Of a stretch of DNA of 64,000 bases, positions 10,866 to 64,000 are shown piece by piece. This DNA is from Cristatella mucedo (Eukaryota; Bryozoa; Phylactolaemata; Cristatellidae), in contig WPIO01000118.1 in assembly GCA_009760855.2 (NCBI GenBank), positions 780,001 through 844,000 on the forward strand. Reading direction: 5' to 3'. The notes beneath the pieces were generated by a model. It was not told the origin of the DNA and searched no databases. It worked only from the letters and a program-made list of their open reading frames with translations. Every line of letters starts with the position of its first letter. Position 1 is the stretch's first letter. Position numbers and translations under genes: made by a program.

Positions 10866-12525
10866 AGTGATAATAATATTAACGCACTTTATAAAGCGCC
10901 CTCAGAGAACTCACTCTCTCTCTCTAGGCGCTTTATATTTTCTGCAAAGGAAGAGCTATGGAATGGTTAGTAATAGCATGCTCAATAAATAACCAGAATA
11001 TTGTGGTTAAGGGTTGCATGCACAGGGTCAGCATGCAAGTTTGGTTAGTTGCAGCATGCACACTGTCAGCAGGCATAAGCACATAAAGAGCGAATCACAG
11101 GGACCGACTAAATGCTGTCCTAAATAGGTGTGTTTTAGTTTTTTTTATTTGGTCAAGTCAGGGATGTCGTGACGCAAGACGGGAGTGAGTTCCAGACTTT
11201 GGGAGCATACGAAATAAATGCACAGTCTCCAAAGGATTTGAGGTTCGTAAGAGGTACGGGTAAACGATTAGATTCCGAAAAGCGGGTGGTACGATGCTTG
11301 GCCTGGTGGGGTAGTATATTTGACAGATAGGCTGGAGCCAAAGAATGAAGGAACCTAAAAGTGAGCGACAAAACCTTGATGTCGATGCGTTGCTTGAGTG
11401 GGAGCCAGTGCAGATCGCCGAGAAGTGGCGTGATGTGGCAACTGCGACGCTCACAACAGGCAAGCCTAGCTGCAGAGTTTTCCACCAGCTGCAAGCGCCA
11501 GATTGCACTGCCCGGAAGGCCTGCAAGCAGTGAGTTACAGAAGTCGAGACGGGATGTCACAAATGCATGGACCAGCATAGATGTGGCATCCCTGTCTAAA
11601 CAATCCCAATTTTTAGCAATACTATGTAGCCGAAAGTAGGCAGAATTGACTGTAGAGCTGGTGTAGTCGTCTAATAAAAGGCTATTTTGGAACATGACAC
11701 CAAGATTTCATGCAGATTCAACAGGAGATTTGCTGGCAAAGACGATTTTGAGCGTTAGCGTTTCAAATTTCTGAATCACCCTTCGTTTGTACATAACTAG
11801 TAAGTTGGTTTTATCATCATTCAACTTCAGAAAATTTGCTGCCATCTACGTGCAGATACCATCAATACATGCAGCCAGGGAGTTGAGAGAACTCGACGTG
11901 CTGGAGGGATGGGGGATCAAAGCAAAGGTACAGCTGAGAGTCATCCGCATGGAGGTGAAAGCCTAGATTGTGCTTGGCAATCACATCGGCAATAGGAAGA
12001 GCATAAACCATGAAAAGAACAGGACTAAGCACGGAGCCCTGAGGTACCCCATATTTTAGAGGTTCCTCGAATGCTCTTTGTCCATTCACATCAATACTCT
12101 GGAGTCTTCCACTGAGATAGGACTTGGACCACTGCAATGCACTGCAAGTACTTCCCAGGCGGGATTATAGGCGCTCGAGAAGGGGTTAATGGTCGGTAGT
12201 ATCAAAAGCTGCGGAAAGATCGAGCAAAATAAACAGGGATACTCTACCCATGTCTGCATTCCTAAGTAGGTCTTTGTACACCTGAAGCAATGCTGACGCT
12301 GTGGAGTGATTAGCTCTGAAACAAGACTGGAACTTACTAGCAAGGTTTGAAAGTTTCAATATATGAATTCAGCCGGTCCGCCACGTTTTGTTCTAGTGTC
12401 TTTGATAAGAATGGTTGAAGGGGGACTGCACGGTAGTTGCTCAGTTTTCTTGTTCTAGCGTTGCTTTCTTGAGTAGTGGCCTGACTACAGCATTTTGTGA
12501 AGTGCTGGGACATGGCGTGAGGTTA
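10866..12525 (-). mobile_element. L2/CR1-type LINE, antisense, with decayed RT
   Basis: From the 3' tail at 10866 upward it holds the C-terminal coding region (YLSNILPHQAKHRTTRFSES at about 11300), the RT core (YGVPQGSVLSPVLF; the YADD box reads HADD) near 12140-11860, DLSAAFD nearby, and RT motif 1 LSNYRAVPLQPFLSK near 12440. Several frame changes, so inactive. Confidence 0.85.
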
Positions 12526-12529
12526 ATGA

Positions 12530-12778
12530 AATATTAAGGTCCATGTGATTCGTCCTTTTCGTGCTTATGCATGCTGACACTGTGCATGCTGTCTCTAACC
12601 ATATTTGCATGCTGACTCTGTGCATGTAACCTCTAACCATGTTATTCTTGATGTTCATTGAGCATGCTACCGACAACCATTCGATCATGCATCCCTGGTG
12701 GCAAATGTAAAGTGCTCAGAAAGAGACTGAGTTCTCTGAGGGCGGTATAAGAAAGTGTTAGTAATATTATTATTATTA
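12530..12778 (+). mobile_element. LINE 3' end, sense
   Basis: Diverged copy: GCATGCTGACACTGTGCATG, then GAAAGAGACTGAGTTCTCTG and ATT repeats. Confidence 0.75.
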
Positions 12779-12981
12779 CTATATGAGCTGAGCTAGCCTC
12801 TGGGCATCTGTGCCCTACGAGAGTTGTTACACGTGGCCGCTGTTGAACGCATTTTATCCTCCATCGCTGTCAAATAGGTTCCTTTATGCAATGGAGATTG
12901 ACTTGATATGTTAATGCATGGGTGCTCTTCAATGCGGCCATGTCCCGAAACTGTCGGCATACCTGAGTGCAATGGTTGTAT

Positions 12982-13140
12982 AATAATTTATATAAGGCCC
13001 GTAGAGAACCGAATCTCGGTCGAGGCACTTACAGAAGCTGTAAAGAAGGCACGACCAAATGATTAGTAGTAGCATTCGTAATGTCATCATGGATATAGGT
13101 GACATGCACCGAGTCCAAATGTAGACGTGGTTAGTAGATG
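12982..13140 (-). mobile_element. LINE 3' end, antisense, strongly diverged
   Basis: GGCCCGTAGAGAACCGAATC...GTGACATGCACCGAGTC follows the antisense LINE end word by word. Confidence 0.6.
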
Positions 13141-14260
13141 TGCTGCATCTACATGCCGCTAGCCATAATTTTGAGGCTTAGTGCTTAACCAGTATTCGTT
13201 GCGAGTCGGCTGAGACTAGCAGCTTTACAAGCGCTGCGTCTGTGGCCAAGTTTTGTCTGGACTGGGAGCCACTAAAGCCCCTTCGTAACAGCTGCACTTG
13301 CAGTGTATATACATATATAGCCAATTGGGAGGCGCTGCTTGGTTGATTTGACCTTCAAGTCTTGTCTGCGCCGTGCGATCATACAAGAACCAGTAGGACT
13401 CGGCGATCTCGACCGAGACCTGTGTGCGGTTGACAAGCGAGGCGTAACTATACAAACGTCGTGATTGGCATGCTTGCATTATAAGCTGCTACTGACGTGG
13501 CGAGAGACGCCGCGGCCAGTCGGCGGCAGGTGAGAAGCAGCAGAAGCTACCGGTCACGGGATAGACGCGGAAGCAGCCGCCGCAGACGGCAACCATCAGT
13601 GAGGCTGCGACTGATGGCGAGGCGTCGACTGGCGGCGACGGGATGGGAAACTGGGAAACGGTTGGCACTTGTGTCCAAGAGAGGAGGCACGTGCCTACTC
13701 CCTGGCTATGAGGAGGGCTACTGGAAATGCCACCGCTTTGCCAGATGGCTGGTGGCCTACGAAACAGGGCTGGTCGCCAAGGGCCGTGCTCCACCATGCC
13801 TCATCTGAGCGGCTGTACGCCCGTCTGCCTGTGGAGACTATAGGCTTAGCTAGTTCATATTGGGAAGTCTTTGTTTCGTCGGAAAAACTAGAGAATCGTG
13901 ACTTGCTAGTGCAGCGCCAATGTACGAAGGTTGGCCGACAGTAGGAGAGCACGGCAGTCACAAAGAGCATTCACACTTCAAGATTATAAGTCCACATCCA
14001 GAACAGAGAGAAGTCTTTTTGACAGTGCCGGAGGGTTCCGTGCTTTCAAAAGTGGCCGTGAGGTACAGCAACTCTTGTACGGTTCAGTGGCCTAGAGCAC
14101 AGCTCAGCTCCAATGCTAAGGCACCTGTGCGAAACTGACTGACAGCCTATTACACAGCTTCTAATTGTATGCCGCCTTGACCATAGATTATCGAATAATC
14201 GATTACTAACCATTATTAATTAGTAACCATGAAAAATGAATTTCCGTAATTTATTTGCCT
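13141..14260. other. Unassigned intergenic stretch
   Basis: GC-rich 13,500-13,810 has open frames of about 100 codons on both strands with no recognisable product. Nothing else seen. Confidence 0.35.
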
Positions 14261-14261
14261 C

Positions 14262-14394
14262 CCGCGGTCTGACTCAGGGGTTAGGGTGCTCGCCTTTTAC
14301 TACGGAGGTCGTTGCCTCCAGCTCCGAAGTATACGTAAAGCGACTGGATTAAGATTAAGTTCTCCTATGGCGTTTAACAAATGAACCCGATGTG
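14262..14394 (+). mobile_element. SINE-B copy
   Basis: GTCTGACTCAGGGGTTAGGG (tRNA-like head), then the tail TTAAGATTAAGTTCTCC. Confidence 0.6.
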
Positions 14395-14490
14395 TCAAAC
14401 ATGCCTTGTGTTTAGTGTTTCACTCATTCATCGGTGCTGTAAACTTTGAAGTCACGATTAAACTATGCGCGATCAGGCTTCATTCTTGAG

Positions 14491-14632
14491 CCGCGCTGGT
14501 TTGACCCAGTGGTTAAGGTGCTCGCTGCGACAAAGGTCTGGGCGAGGTCGTGGGCTAGAGTGCCATGGCAAGTGTGAAACGCTTGAATTGAGATTAAATT
14601 CTCTTAATGCGCTATACAAATGAATTATATAA
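14491..14632 (+). mobile_element. SINE-B copy
   Basis: CTGGTTTGACCCAGTGGTTA (A-box-like), GAGGTCGTGGGCTAGAG (B-box-like), tail TTGAGATTAAATTCTCTTA, then ATGAATTAT. Confidence 0.75.
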
Positions 14633-15400
14633 TATTAAAAGACATCACCACCGCGTAAAATCACCAGAAACCCACCATCTATTGGCGCTGCCATTCTGTG
14701 AGCCTGTTTTGTGCAAAGAATCAATCTTTCCCTTATTTTAATAATAAATCTGAATATTTTACTAACATTCATTTTCGCATCTCGAATTCACCTTCAGTTT
14801 TTGGAGCGCTACAGCATTTAAGTTGCCCGGAGCAGGAGAATTAGTTTTTTACGACTATCCAGTCGCGACATTTGAATAGACGTCTGTTGTTGCGTGAGCC
14901 TGCTGCTGCTGTTGTGATTACCTCAGCGCCCGGTCACTAACATATGCCTCACCAGTGGCAAATGGTTAAGCCATTGATGCGCGCAGCGTCAGGCCACTCA
15001 AGTACGTTATATTTCCCGATGCAGTAGCTGCGATTCATCGAGCTCTCATATATGTACATGTTGAAAGAAATAAAGATTGCGTCTCCTTTACCGCTCACGT
15101 CCACGCTGGCGCCTCCGTGAGATCCCCAAAAGCTGACGCCGCCGGAGCCACATTAACGCAACACGTCTATTTAAGAAAAAACTTACTGTAACACGATATT
15201 ATAACTCAGTATCGTTTGCGATAGGTTCCACTTCTAGAGTCTCGATGGACTCGGTCAGCCGTCAATAGAGCTCTCGCGAATGGAGGTGAGAAGTGTCATT
15301 TGCAACCGCAATTTCGGGCGGTACGTTTGAATGCGCCTGGGCGTTCAGTTGGATCCGCGGGACTGAGCAGCTACACGCTACAGCCTTCGCGGCAGGCGCA
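14633..15400. other. Upstream region and probable promoter/5' UTR of MadBub
   Basis: No TATA box that I would defend. GC rises from about 15,280. An in-frame open stretch without ATG precedes the start codon. Confidence 0.35.
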
Positions 15401-57966
<42,566 letters not shown>

Positions 57967-59683
57967 TAACAGCGAATGAATCGATGCTGCTAATTACTGC
58001 TCAGCTATCTGCGACAGAGATACCAGCCTGTGTGCAGCCTAGATTTCAGCTTCGGTTGATGCTCTGACGAGAGAAACTGAAGATTCGGCGCCTGCGTCAG
58101 AATTTGACCCTGCTATCCGAGGTGGGGGAAGCACAGCGCTTCCGGCACATTCTGTGCAGCGATAGCCATTGTGGCTGCTCTTTGCTGATGCCGAAACATC
58201 GTCGAGCTGCATAAGATTCAATGTCAGCCGCTGCCTCTCCAGAGCAGTTGGAACGTTCGACAGCATAGCGACGTGCCATTTTCACTTCGGGTCTACAGCC
58301 GAGTCGCTGGCCTCTTGTCGTAGATGATGGCACGTGGGACTCTCGACTGAGCAGCCTATCGTGCAGCAGCCTATCTTGTGTGCTGGCAGTGCTCAGCCAG
58401 CTAATGAGTCGACGATGCTACTTACGACTCTGCTGCACCGATTTCTATTGGACACGTAGGGCACGCACAAAAGCATGCCATCTCAACAATAGCGGCCTTA
58501 CGTTCCTCGCATCAGTTTGCACATATTGACTCAAGAGCAATAACTTATATTTAGTGCATGCTTCTACGTCTCGAGCACTTGTTACCGGTCATATCTCTAA
58601 GTGTGCCCACTCACCGATAAATAAATGTAATGGATGCAACTGTGTTTTACAGGAGTGGCAATAGGTGTAAGAAATGTAATGCCTGTCAATGTATTTGACA
58701 CAGATGGTCACTACAGCTCTTCCTGTCGACTGCCATTAATTGAATGCTTAGGCCAATATTACGCGATGCCAATCGGTGAAAAAATAGTAATAGAATCCTG
58801 CTGTGATGGCTATTAAGTCAGTTGTTGCCCTTAAGTTGTGTACACGAGACAGCCTGCCCAAGAAGGGCCATGTACAGAGCAGAGAGGTGACATTTTTCAA
58901 GACTTTGCAGGCTTGTGAGGTCTAGCACTCTGACATCTTACAACTCAAAAGATGGCTCAGGGTGTTTGGAATGCAGTGGTTGTGGGGATGCTTGCCTTCG
59001 GCCCTGGATGCCCGGTTTACCACCCCAGGCAAGCGAATCGCATCCTTCCTCGGTCGAAGGAAGCATCCCGCAGGGGCTAGAGGTTGGGGCTACATAATCA
59101 AGGTGCTTGCAAAATCATTCGTTAAATGATGAACAAGGCAGAGCATGATGAACTTACTGTGTTAAAGGTCGGGAGCAAAATTAACATTTAAGAAAAATTA
59201 TTGTTAAACAGCACGGGCAAATTTGTGGTGCGGTCTCTCTCTCCAAAAGTTGTTCGTGAGTATACTGAACTTCGATTTCTCCCAGAACGACACATCTGTA
59301 GTGACCAATAGAGACTGAAGCCCGGTGATGCTACTGCACAGGTGCCTATAATACACAGCCCTCGTTTATACCATCAGCCAGTGCACCTGTTTGCCACACG
59401 TGTGCCACTGCTCAGCCACCAAAGAGGTTGCTGTTCACTTATCATGCTTGCGTCAGTTGACCATTAGTATGCCAAATTAAGGGCTAGTGATACCGATGCC
59501 ATCCAAATGGGAGCACAGACCTTTTGTTTCCACATAAAAATATATTGGTAATAACCCAAAAGGACAAGAAATTCGAGTGATAAATTAAATCGTGCAAGAA
59601 CAATGTGGCAGATAGTTTGATCAACTACACTGTAAAGTTGTTACAGAAGCACTAGGGTAACCGTTGCGCGAAAGAAAGCAGTT
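57967..59683. other. Convergent intergenic region between MadBub and DHFR
   Basis: Presumed 3' UTRs of both genes. No repeat family recognised. Frames of about 60 codons at 58634-58816 and 58915-59097 have no recognisable product. Confidence 0.45.
58620..58625 (+). promoter_or_regulatory. Candidate poly(A) signal AATAAA for MadBub
   Basis: First AATAAA after the stop, 654 bases downstream. Motif match only. Confidence 0.3.
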
Positions 59684-59768
59684 TCACTGCTCCTGTATAC
59701 GTCCGTACACCTCAAAGCGATATCTCACACCATCTTCGGACTGCTCTCCTGTAGGCACTCCCGGTAGG
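59684..59768 (-). CDS. DHFR: DHFR last exon
   Basis: Acceptor TTCATTCAG, phase 2. Encodes LPGVPTGEQSEDGVRYRFEV then YGRIQEQ and TGA (59686-59684 on the - strand), the final beta hairpin of DHFR. Confidence 0.92.
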
Positions 59769-61679
59769 CTGAATGAATAGAATAAAAGTCGCATGAACTT
59801 CGGCAGTCTAGCATCACTACATGCAGCCGCAAAACCGAATAGCTGCACCTTGTCGTTGCTGCTTGCAGATGCAGCAACAGCGAGCAAGAACACTAAAGAC
59901 AGCCAGAGCCAAGGGGCTGCAGACCCAAAGACAATAGCAGTGCTGAAGCATGTGCACGCCAAAGAGTTTAGAATACGACGGTGCTTGAGATCATTAGCGG
60001 TTTCTGAAATATATTGGCTTGGAACCAGCTGTCATAATTTATGGTTTAGATTATATGGAAAGCCCAATTCAAGGGAAGGTTATGAGCTCTGCTTTTAGCT
60101 TCGAAAAAACCTAACCCTGTGGCTAATGCTAGGCAGAATGTTCTGGGTGATTTCATTTCTGATTTTGATTTGATAAGTTTGGCTATAAATCCATGACTGC
60201 AGCTAATACGGTTCAAGAACATTTGATGGCATGCATAGCAAAACTTATCCTACCGAAATATGAAATGGGCTCCTGCAGTGCTGACCTACATACAAGCAGA
60301 GCTGAACTCACACTTGAATAATTTTACAAGCTTCTTTAAAGTGTTGACCGAGTTGTGGAATTTACAAGGCACAAAGCTACACTGTCGATTCAGCTGTTTA
60401 AAAGTAACACTAGCATGACGCTCAACTAGCTGAAACATTGAACATACCTCGGTGTACCAAGGCTCTCAACAAGTCGGAACACAAGTTGCATATGATGCCG
60501 AGATCGGTAAATTTATTATTTGTAGATGTGTTACTTCTGGATTACTTCTAGGTGGGACATGGTTAGCCTGATCGTTTTTTATTGTTTTCCTTGTATGCAC
60601 AAATCATAAAAACTTCAGATCACACAAATATACTTGAGTTGTATAGCACCCTATTAAAACCTAAATCTCAATTCAGGTGCTGCCCATTTGCCACGCGGTT
60701 CGAGCCTGCGAACTTGGTATTCAAAGGCGGGCACCTTTCCCCCTAGGCTAAACTACTGCAGCGTTTCTAACACGTGTTTTGAAAGGTACTCTGAACAATT
60801 TGAACATTTGAAAGGTACTCTAAACAATTATTCGATCGTAGTGCCAATCTTCTCGTTCTCTTCTCGGCATTTAACCTGTAATGTTTGAATTTATCATGCT
60901 GATAGCTATTGATTTATTTTTTATCAGCTAGTGTCTAGCTCGTGGACTAGAAGACATGTGCAGGATAGACATCGAATCCAGGGCAACTCCTCCAAAAAAA
61001 TGAAAACATATTGAAAGGTAGCTTTAAACGGCACGGCATGTCGATGGCTGAGGCCAGTGCGATTGGAAGAAAAATCAATGATCAGCATAGAGCAGAAGGA
61101 TTTTCAGCCTAGAGCAGAAGGTTTTTCGGCATCCGGATACACGAGTAGCCACGACCCGCGGCAGTCCCGACCCCGGCGATCGAAGCAGCGAGCAGCGCCG
61201 GTGAGTATTGGTGGCGCACACGCGAGCCAAGCAGAGCACTGGAATGCAGACTGCACAACTGACCTTATTTTCTCGTACAGAGATGTGTCAAACTGTGGCA
61301 TAAAAGTATCACAGTCGTAGTCAGCATCGATGCGAGTTATGTAGATTCGCATGCACGGAAATCGCGAGCACTTCAGAGCATCCTACCACGGATCGAGCAA
61401 GCACAATGCTGAGCCAGTAAGCCTTTACCTCCAAACCACCACCCTAAACACCATCACCCCAGCCACCATCAACCGTGCAGCACTGACGCACTCAGGGCGA
61501 GCAACTGCGCGTGCAGGCACTGCAACCTTGGCACGGCGGCGAAGTCATCTCCGAGCACTCATCTTGCCTTTATCTTTCTCACACGGCAAACGAAGCAGCA
61601 GTGAACAGGCATGCCTATGTTTGCACATTCGACAACAGGCGTGCGCTTGCTTGCGTGTGCACACACGCGCATACACTCA

Positions 61680-61718
<39 letters not shown>

Positions 61719-64000
61719 ACGCCCACGAGCACGTGAGTGCAGGCACACAGTCAATCCAGACCTGAACATGTCACCCCTCTCTAAAACTGCTGTACTCAAT
61801 AAGGAATTAAGAAAATATCTCAAAGTTGCACGCCTTGAGGCTGATTGGAAGCTGCAACTGGCTCGGCAGGGAGCCGCACAGCAGCCGAGCACTGGGTAGG
61901 GGAAAGGGGCCTGGGCTGCGTAGGAAGGAGCAGCACATCTCACGCACTCGCATCTCACGCACTTGCTGCCTCGAAACGGAGACAATACCCATATGCCATG
62001 CATTCCATAGTGAAGTGCTCATCTGCTGAGTTTGTCACGTGAAACTCACTAGTAGTGGACGCCGGCATGTCGGACCGCGTAACGCCCAAGCAGCTGCCCC
62101 GTCTAGTCTTACGCGCTCAGTTGCATTGCATGCAGCTTTGGGAATCCTTGTCGAACATGGAGCAGCTACTGCTTCCCATAGACTGTATCTCCGTCTGTAA
62201 CTCCACAAAGCCATAATGATTATGTGGGTATTACGCAGGAGCGTTTTGCATAGCGCACTCACAGCCTAAGCGGCTTTCGGTACGCATTCGGTAGCCAACA
62301 CACTTCATCTCACGCAATAATTAGAAAGTGGGAAGCATAGCAGAGTCGGGAGATCAGCTGAGGTAGTGAGTAGCATGGAAGTAGCAGCTCGGGACCGCTT
62401 AAAAGGATGAGCCATAGTCGGCAGTAGGAGAGTAGTTGTCGTTGCGTAAGAGATGTGGATGCGAAATCTACAGTCTAGGACCTGCAAAGCTAAAGCTTCT
62501 GTCGCCAACGGTATTTAAGCTGAGGAATGGAACAGCTAATTTATTGTCCATACAGGACCTGAGGGCACGAGGAGGCTGAAACTGGTGCAGCAGTTCAGCT
62601 AGGTCTGCATGCAAGAGCACAAGCGATAACGCTCGGGGGGGGGCATCGGTTAATAGGGCCCCTGGCTAGTGACAAGGGCTTAATCACGCAGAGGGAAGCG
62701 CACGGCATCAAAACACAAGACCGAATTCACTCGGGCAAAAGGGTAGCTGAGCACTAACGATGCTTCTTTGGACGAAACTTAAACGATGCAAAGTCGTTGC
62801 AGGCAGTGATAGAAGCAAGCGTCACACTTTCGGTTGTTACAAGCGTCGGACTTTCGGTTGTTACAAGTGTGATGTGCAGCTTCCACGTCCGGACAGAACT
62901 GGGCCGCAAACACAGCGCTCGTCGCGGTGCTAGTCTCAGCCTACGGGCAGCGAATACTTGTGACGCCTGATCCTCGTAGCACGGCTAGCAACTTGTGGGT
63001 CTGCACCAATGCACCAGGTATGCCGACAGTGGCAGAAACACCGCAGCAACAAAGAGCGCCTATACCTTAACACGAGAGCTCACTGCCTGTGGACTTGCTT
63101 TGCAGAGTCATAGTAGAAGTAGTCATAGCATGGTCGGGGAAGAAAACGCTGCGCCATCTTGCCGAGTGCCGGAAGTGCGCTATCTTGCTGCGTGATGGAA
63201 GGACGGTCGGACTTTTCTTGCTTTAATTAGCAGAGATAAGAAGACAACATTCATAACGTAGCCAAGTCTATTTGACAGCAGCAGAGGGTTACAGGCGTTA
63301 ACAGCTGCCATGTATACACCAACGGCTCTATGGCCTAGATCTCAAATCAGCTCAAATGCTAATGCCGAAGCCGGAATCGAAACATCTGCCTATCTCATGG
63401 TGTCGGCTTTTATGGGGCCTCGGCCACAGATTATCGCATAATCGGTTCCTAGCCATTACAATTCAGGAATCACGATTAATGAATATCAGTTATATAACCC
63501 AATTGATTTATCTCCATCAGTTTCACGGTGCACATCTGAGGATGTCAATGGCACGTTCTGCGAAGGCGAGAATTCCGATCCAACGCCTAACGCCTGCTAG
63601 CAGTCGCATGCAGGGCAGCGTCTGGGCGAAGGTCTCGGGAGAAGTCAGACACGATGCGACCAGTGAGCACGAAGTGGAGGGCTGGCATGGGGCGGCAGTG
63701 GCGTCGAGGCACGAGCTGCCTCCAAAAGCCGCGCTCACTAGGACGAGAGCTGTGGCTTCGGCATATCTGTGCGCGCTCGACAGCAGAGCAAAGGCATCGA
63801 AGGGAAAACGTCGGCGTTAATCAAAACTCGGTGCAAAGAGAGCAGCCAGCACTCGAGCCGCTGCAAGGAGAAGTCTGAGAAGAAGTCAAGCTCACCTCAT
63901 ACACGACCGCGCCTCCAAGGACGAAGATGCTCTCTGTCGAGTCCGCAAACCGCTTGCTGATCAGAGCGATTGCCTCCTCGTACGAGCTAGCCGTGCAGGC
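59684..64000 (-). CDS. DHFR: Dihydrofolate reductase, C-terminal exons (runs off right edge)
   Basis: Reduces dihydrofolate to tetrahydrofolate with NADPH, feeding thymidylate and purine synthesis. Three exons are visible on the - strand: 64000-63896 (open at the edge), 61382-61264 and 59768-59684, joining in phases 0 and 2 to give the last 102 residues. Diagnostic pieces in order are SIFVLGGAVVYE (human WIVGGSSVYKE), RIYITRIDADYDCDTFMPQF (human LFVTRIMQDFESDTFFPEI) and DGVRYRFEVY before the stop (human KGIKYKFEVYEKND). Human DHFR is 187 residues, so the N-terminal half with most of the folate site lies beyond the window. Convergent with MadBub, about 1.7 kb from its stop. The visible frame is unbroken, so it looks functional. 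Confidence 0.93.
60130..60545. repeat. Dispersed repeat C, copy 3 (rearranged)
   Basis: 60176-60258 matches 37538-37617 in direct orientation (TTTGATGGCATGCATAGC). 60350-60545 is inverted relative to copies 1 and 2 (GGAATTTACAAGGCAC, GGTAAATTTATTATTTGTAG). In the DHFR last intron. Confidence 0.65.
60630..60755 (-). mobile_element. SINE-B copy, antisense, diverged
   Basis: ATAGCACCCTATTAAAACC, TCTCAATTCAGGTGCTGCCC, GCGGTTCGAGCCTGCGAAC, CCCTAGGCTAAACTACT. Confidence 0.7.
61264..61382 (-). CDS. DHFR: DHFR penultimate exon
   Basis: Acceptor GTGGTAG, phase 0. Encodes DALKCSRFPCMRIYITRIDA then DYDCDTFMPQFDTSLYEKI. The TRI..D..CDTF.P pattern is the conserved DHFR beta strand. Donor AAG|GTCAGT, phase 2. 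Confidence 0.93.
61681..61718. repeat. (GT)n microsatellite
   Basis: About 18 GT units after CACACG. Confidence 0.97.
62183..62600 (-). mobile_element. LINE C-terminal fragment, antisense, copy of 37997-38420
   Basis: Shares ATCTCCGTCTGTAACTCC, AGTAGCATGGAAGTAGCAGC, GACCTGAGGGCACGAGGAGG over about 415 bp. Confidence 0.78.
62601..63895. other. DHFR intron, unassigned
   Basis: Contains a 28-bp direct repeat with CTTTCGGTTGTTACAAG twice at 62827-62870 and a G10 run near 62634. The open frame at 63356-63820 has no recognisable product. Confidence 0.4.
63896..64000 (-). CDS. DHFR: DHFR exon with the GG nucleotide-binding turn (partial)
   Basis: Encodes SSYEEAIALISKRFADS then TESIFVLGGAVVYE, with the conserved GG before VY. 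Donor GAG|GTGAGC on the - strand. The 5' edge lies at or beyond 64000. Confidence 0.92.

Noticed and set aside
13489-13808. Overlapping open frames of about 100 codons on both strands
   Set aside because: GC-rich sequence lengthens frames by chance. Neither product resembles a family, and no splice or start context supports them.
63356-63820. 154-codon + strand frame in the DHFR intron
   Set aside because: Opposite to DHFR, composition unlike the real exons, no recognised family.

Overview
This is a nuclear genomic window from an animal, most likely an invertebrate. The evidence is spliced genes with GT-AG introns of 0.1 to 5 kb, many microsatellites, and many LINE, SINE and DNA-transposon copies. 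I cannot name the species. There are no prokaryotic operons, no CRISPR array and no convincing free-standing tRNA or rRNA gene.

Two real host genes are visible. The main one fills 15.4-58.0 kb on the + strand. It is a spindle-checkpoint gene of the MAD3/BUB1/BUBR1 family, which I reconstruct as 22 exons whose splice phases all agree (about 1,868 residues). Its N-terminal half looks like BUBR1/Mad3: KEN box, TPR region, D-box, an ABBA-KEN-ABBA cassette, and a GLEBS Bub3-binding motif followed by a coiled coil. Its C-terminus is a BUB1-like kinase with all key catalytic residues (glycine loop, IK lysine, HGDIKPDN, DFG). One gene therefore carries both the APC/C-inhibitor and kinase halves, the 'MadBub' architecture. 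It also has features I do not recognise from relatives: a 144-bp in-frame duplication that multiplies ABBA-like motifs, a third KEN, and a 3' splice site supplied by the end of a LINE fragment.

The second gene is dihydrofolate reductase (DHFR) on the - strand. It enters from the right edge; its last three visible exons (59,684-64,000) encode the C-terminal 102 residues. The two genes are convergent, about 1.7 kb apart.

The left 15 kb is a transposon graveyard. It holds a decayed BED-finger hAT element (1-3112) with another inverted-repeat element nested in it, a pogo/Tigger-like deletion derivative, L2/CR1-type LINE copies (one forming a palindrome), a reverse-transcriptase relic of an LTR-type element, and tRNA-derived SINEs. 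The same LINE and SINE families fill the introns. Two SINE families are recognisable. SINE-A starts with a tRNA-like A/B box and ends near 'AATCAGCTAGGATTTA'. SINE-B also has a tRNA-like head, but its tail resembles the LINE 3' end ('GAGATTAAGTTCTCT...GGCGC'), suggesting LINE-dependent mobilisation. Names SINE-A, SINE-B and 'repeat C' are mine.
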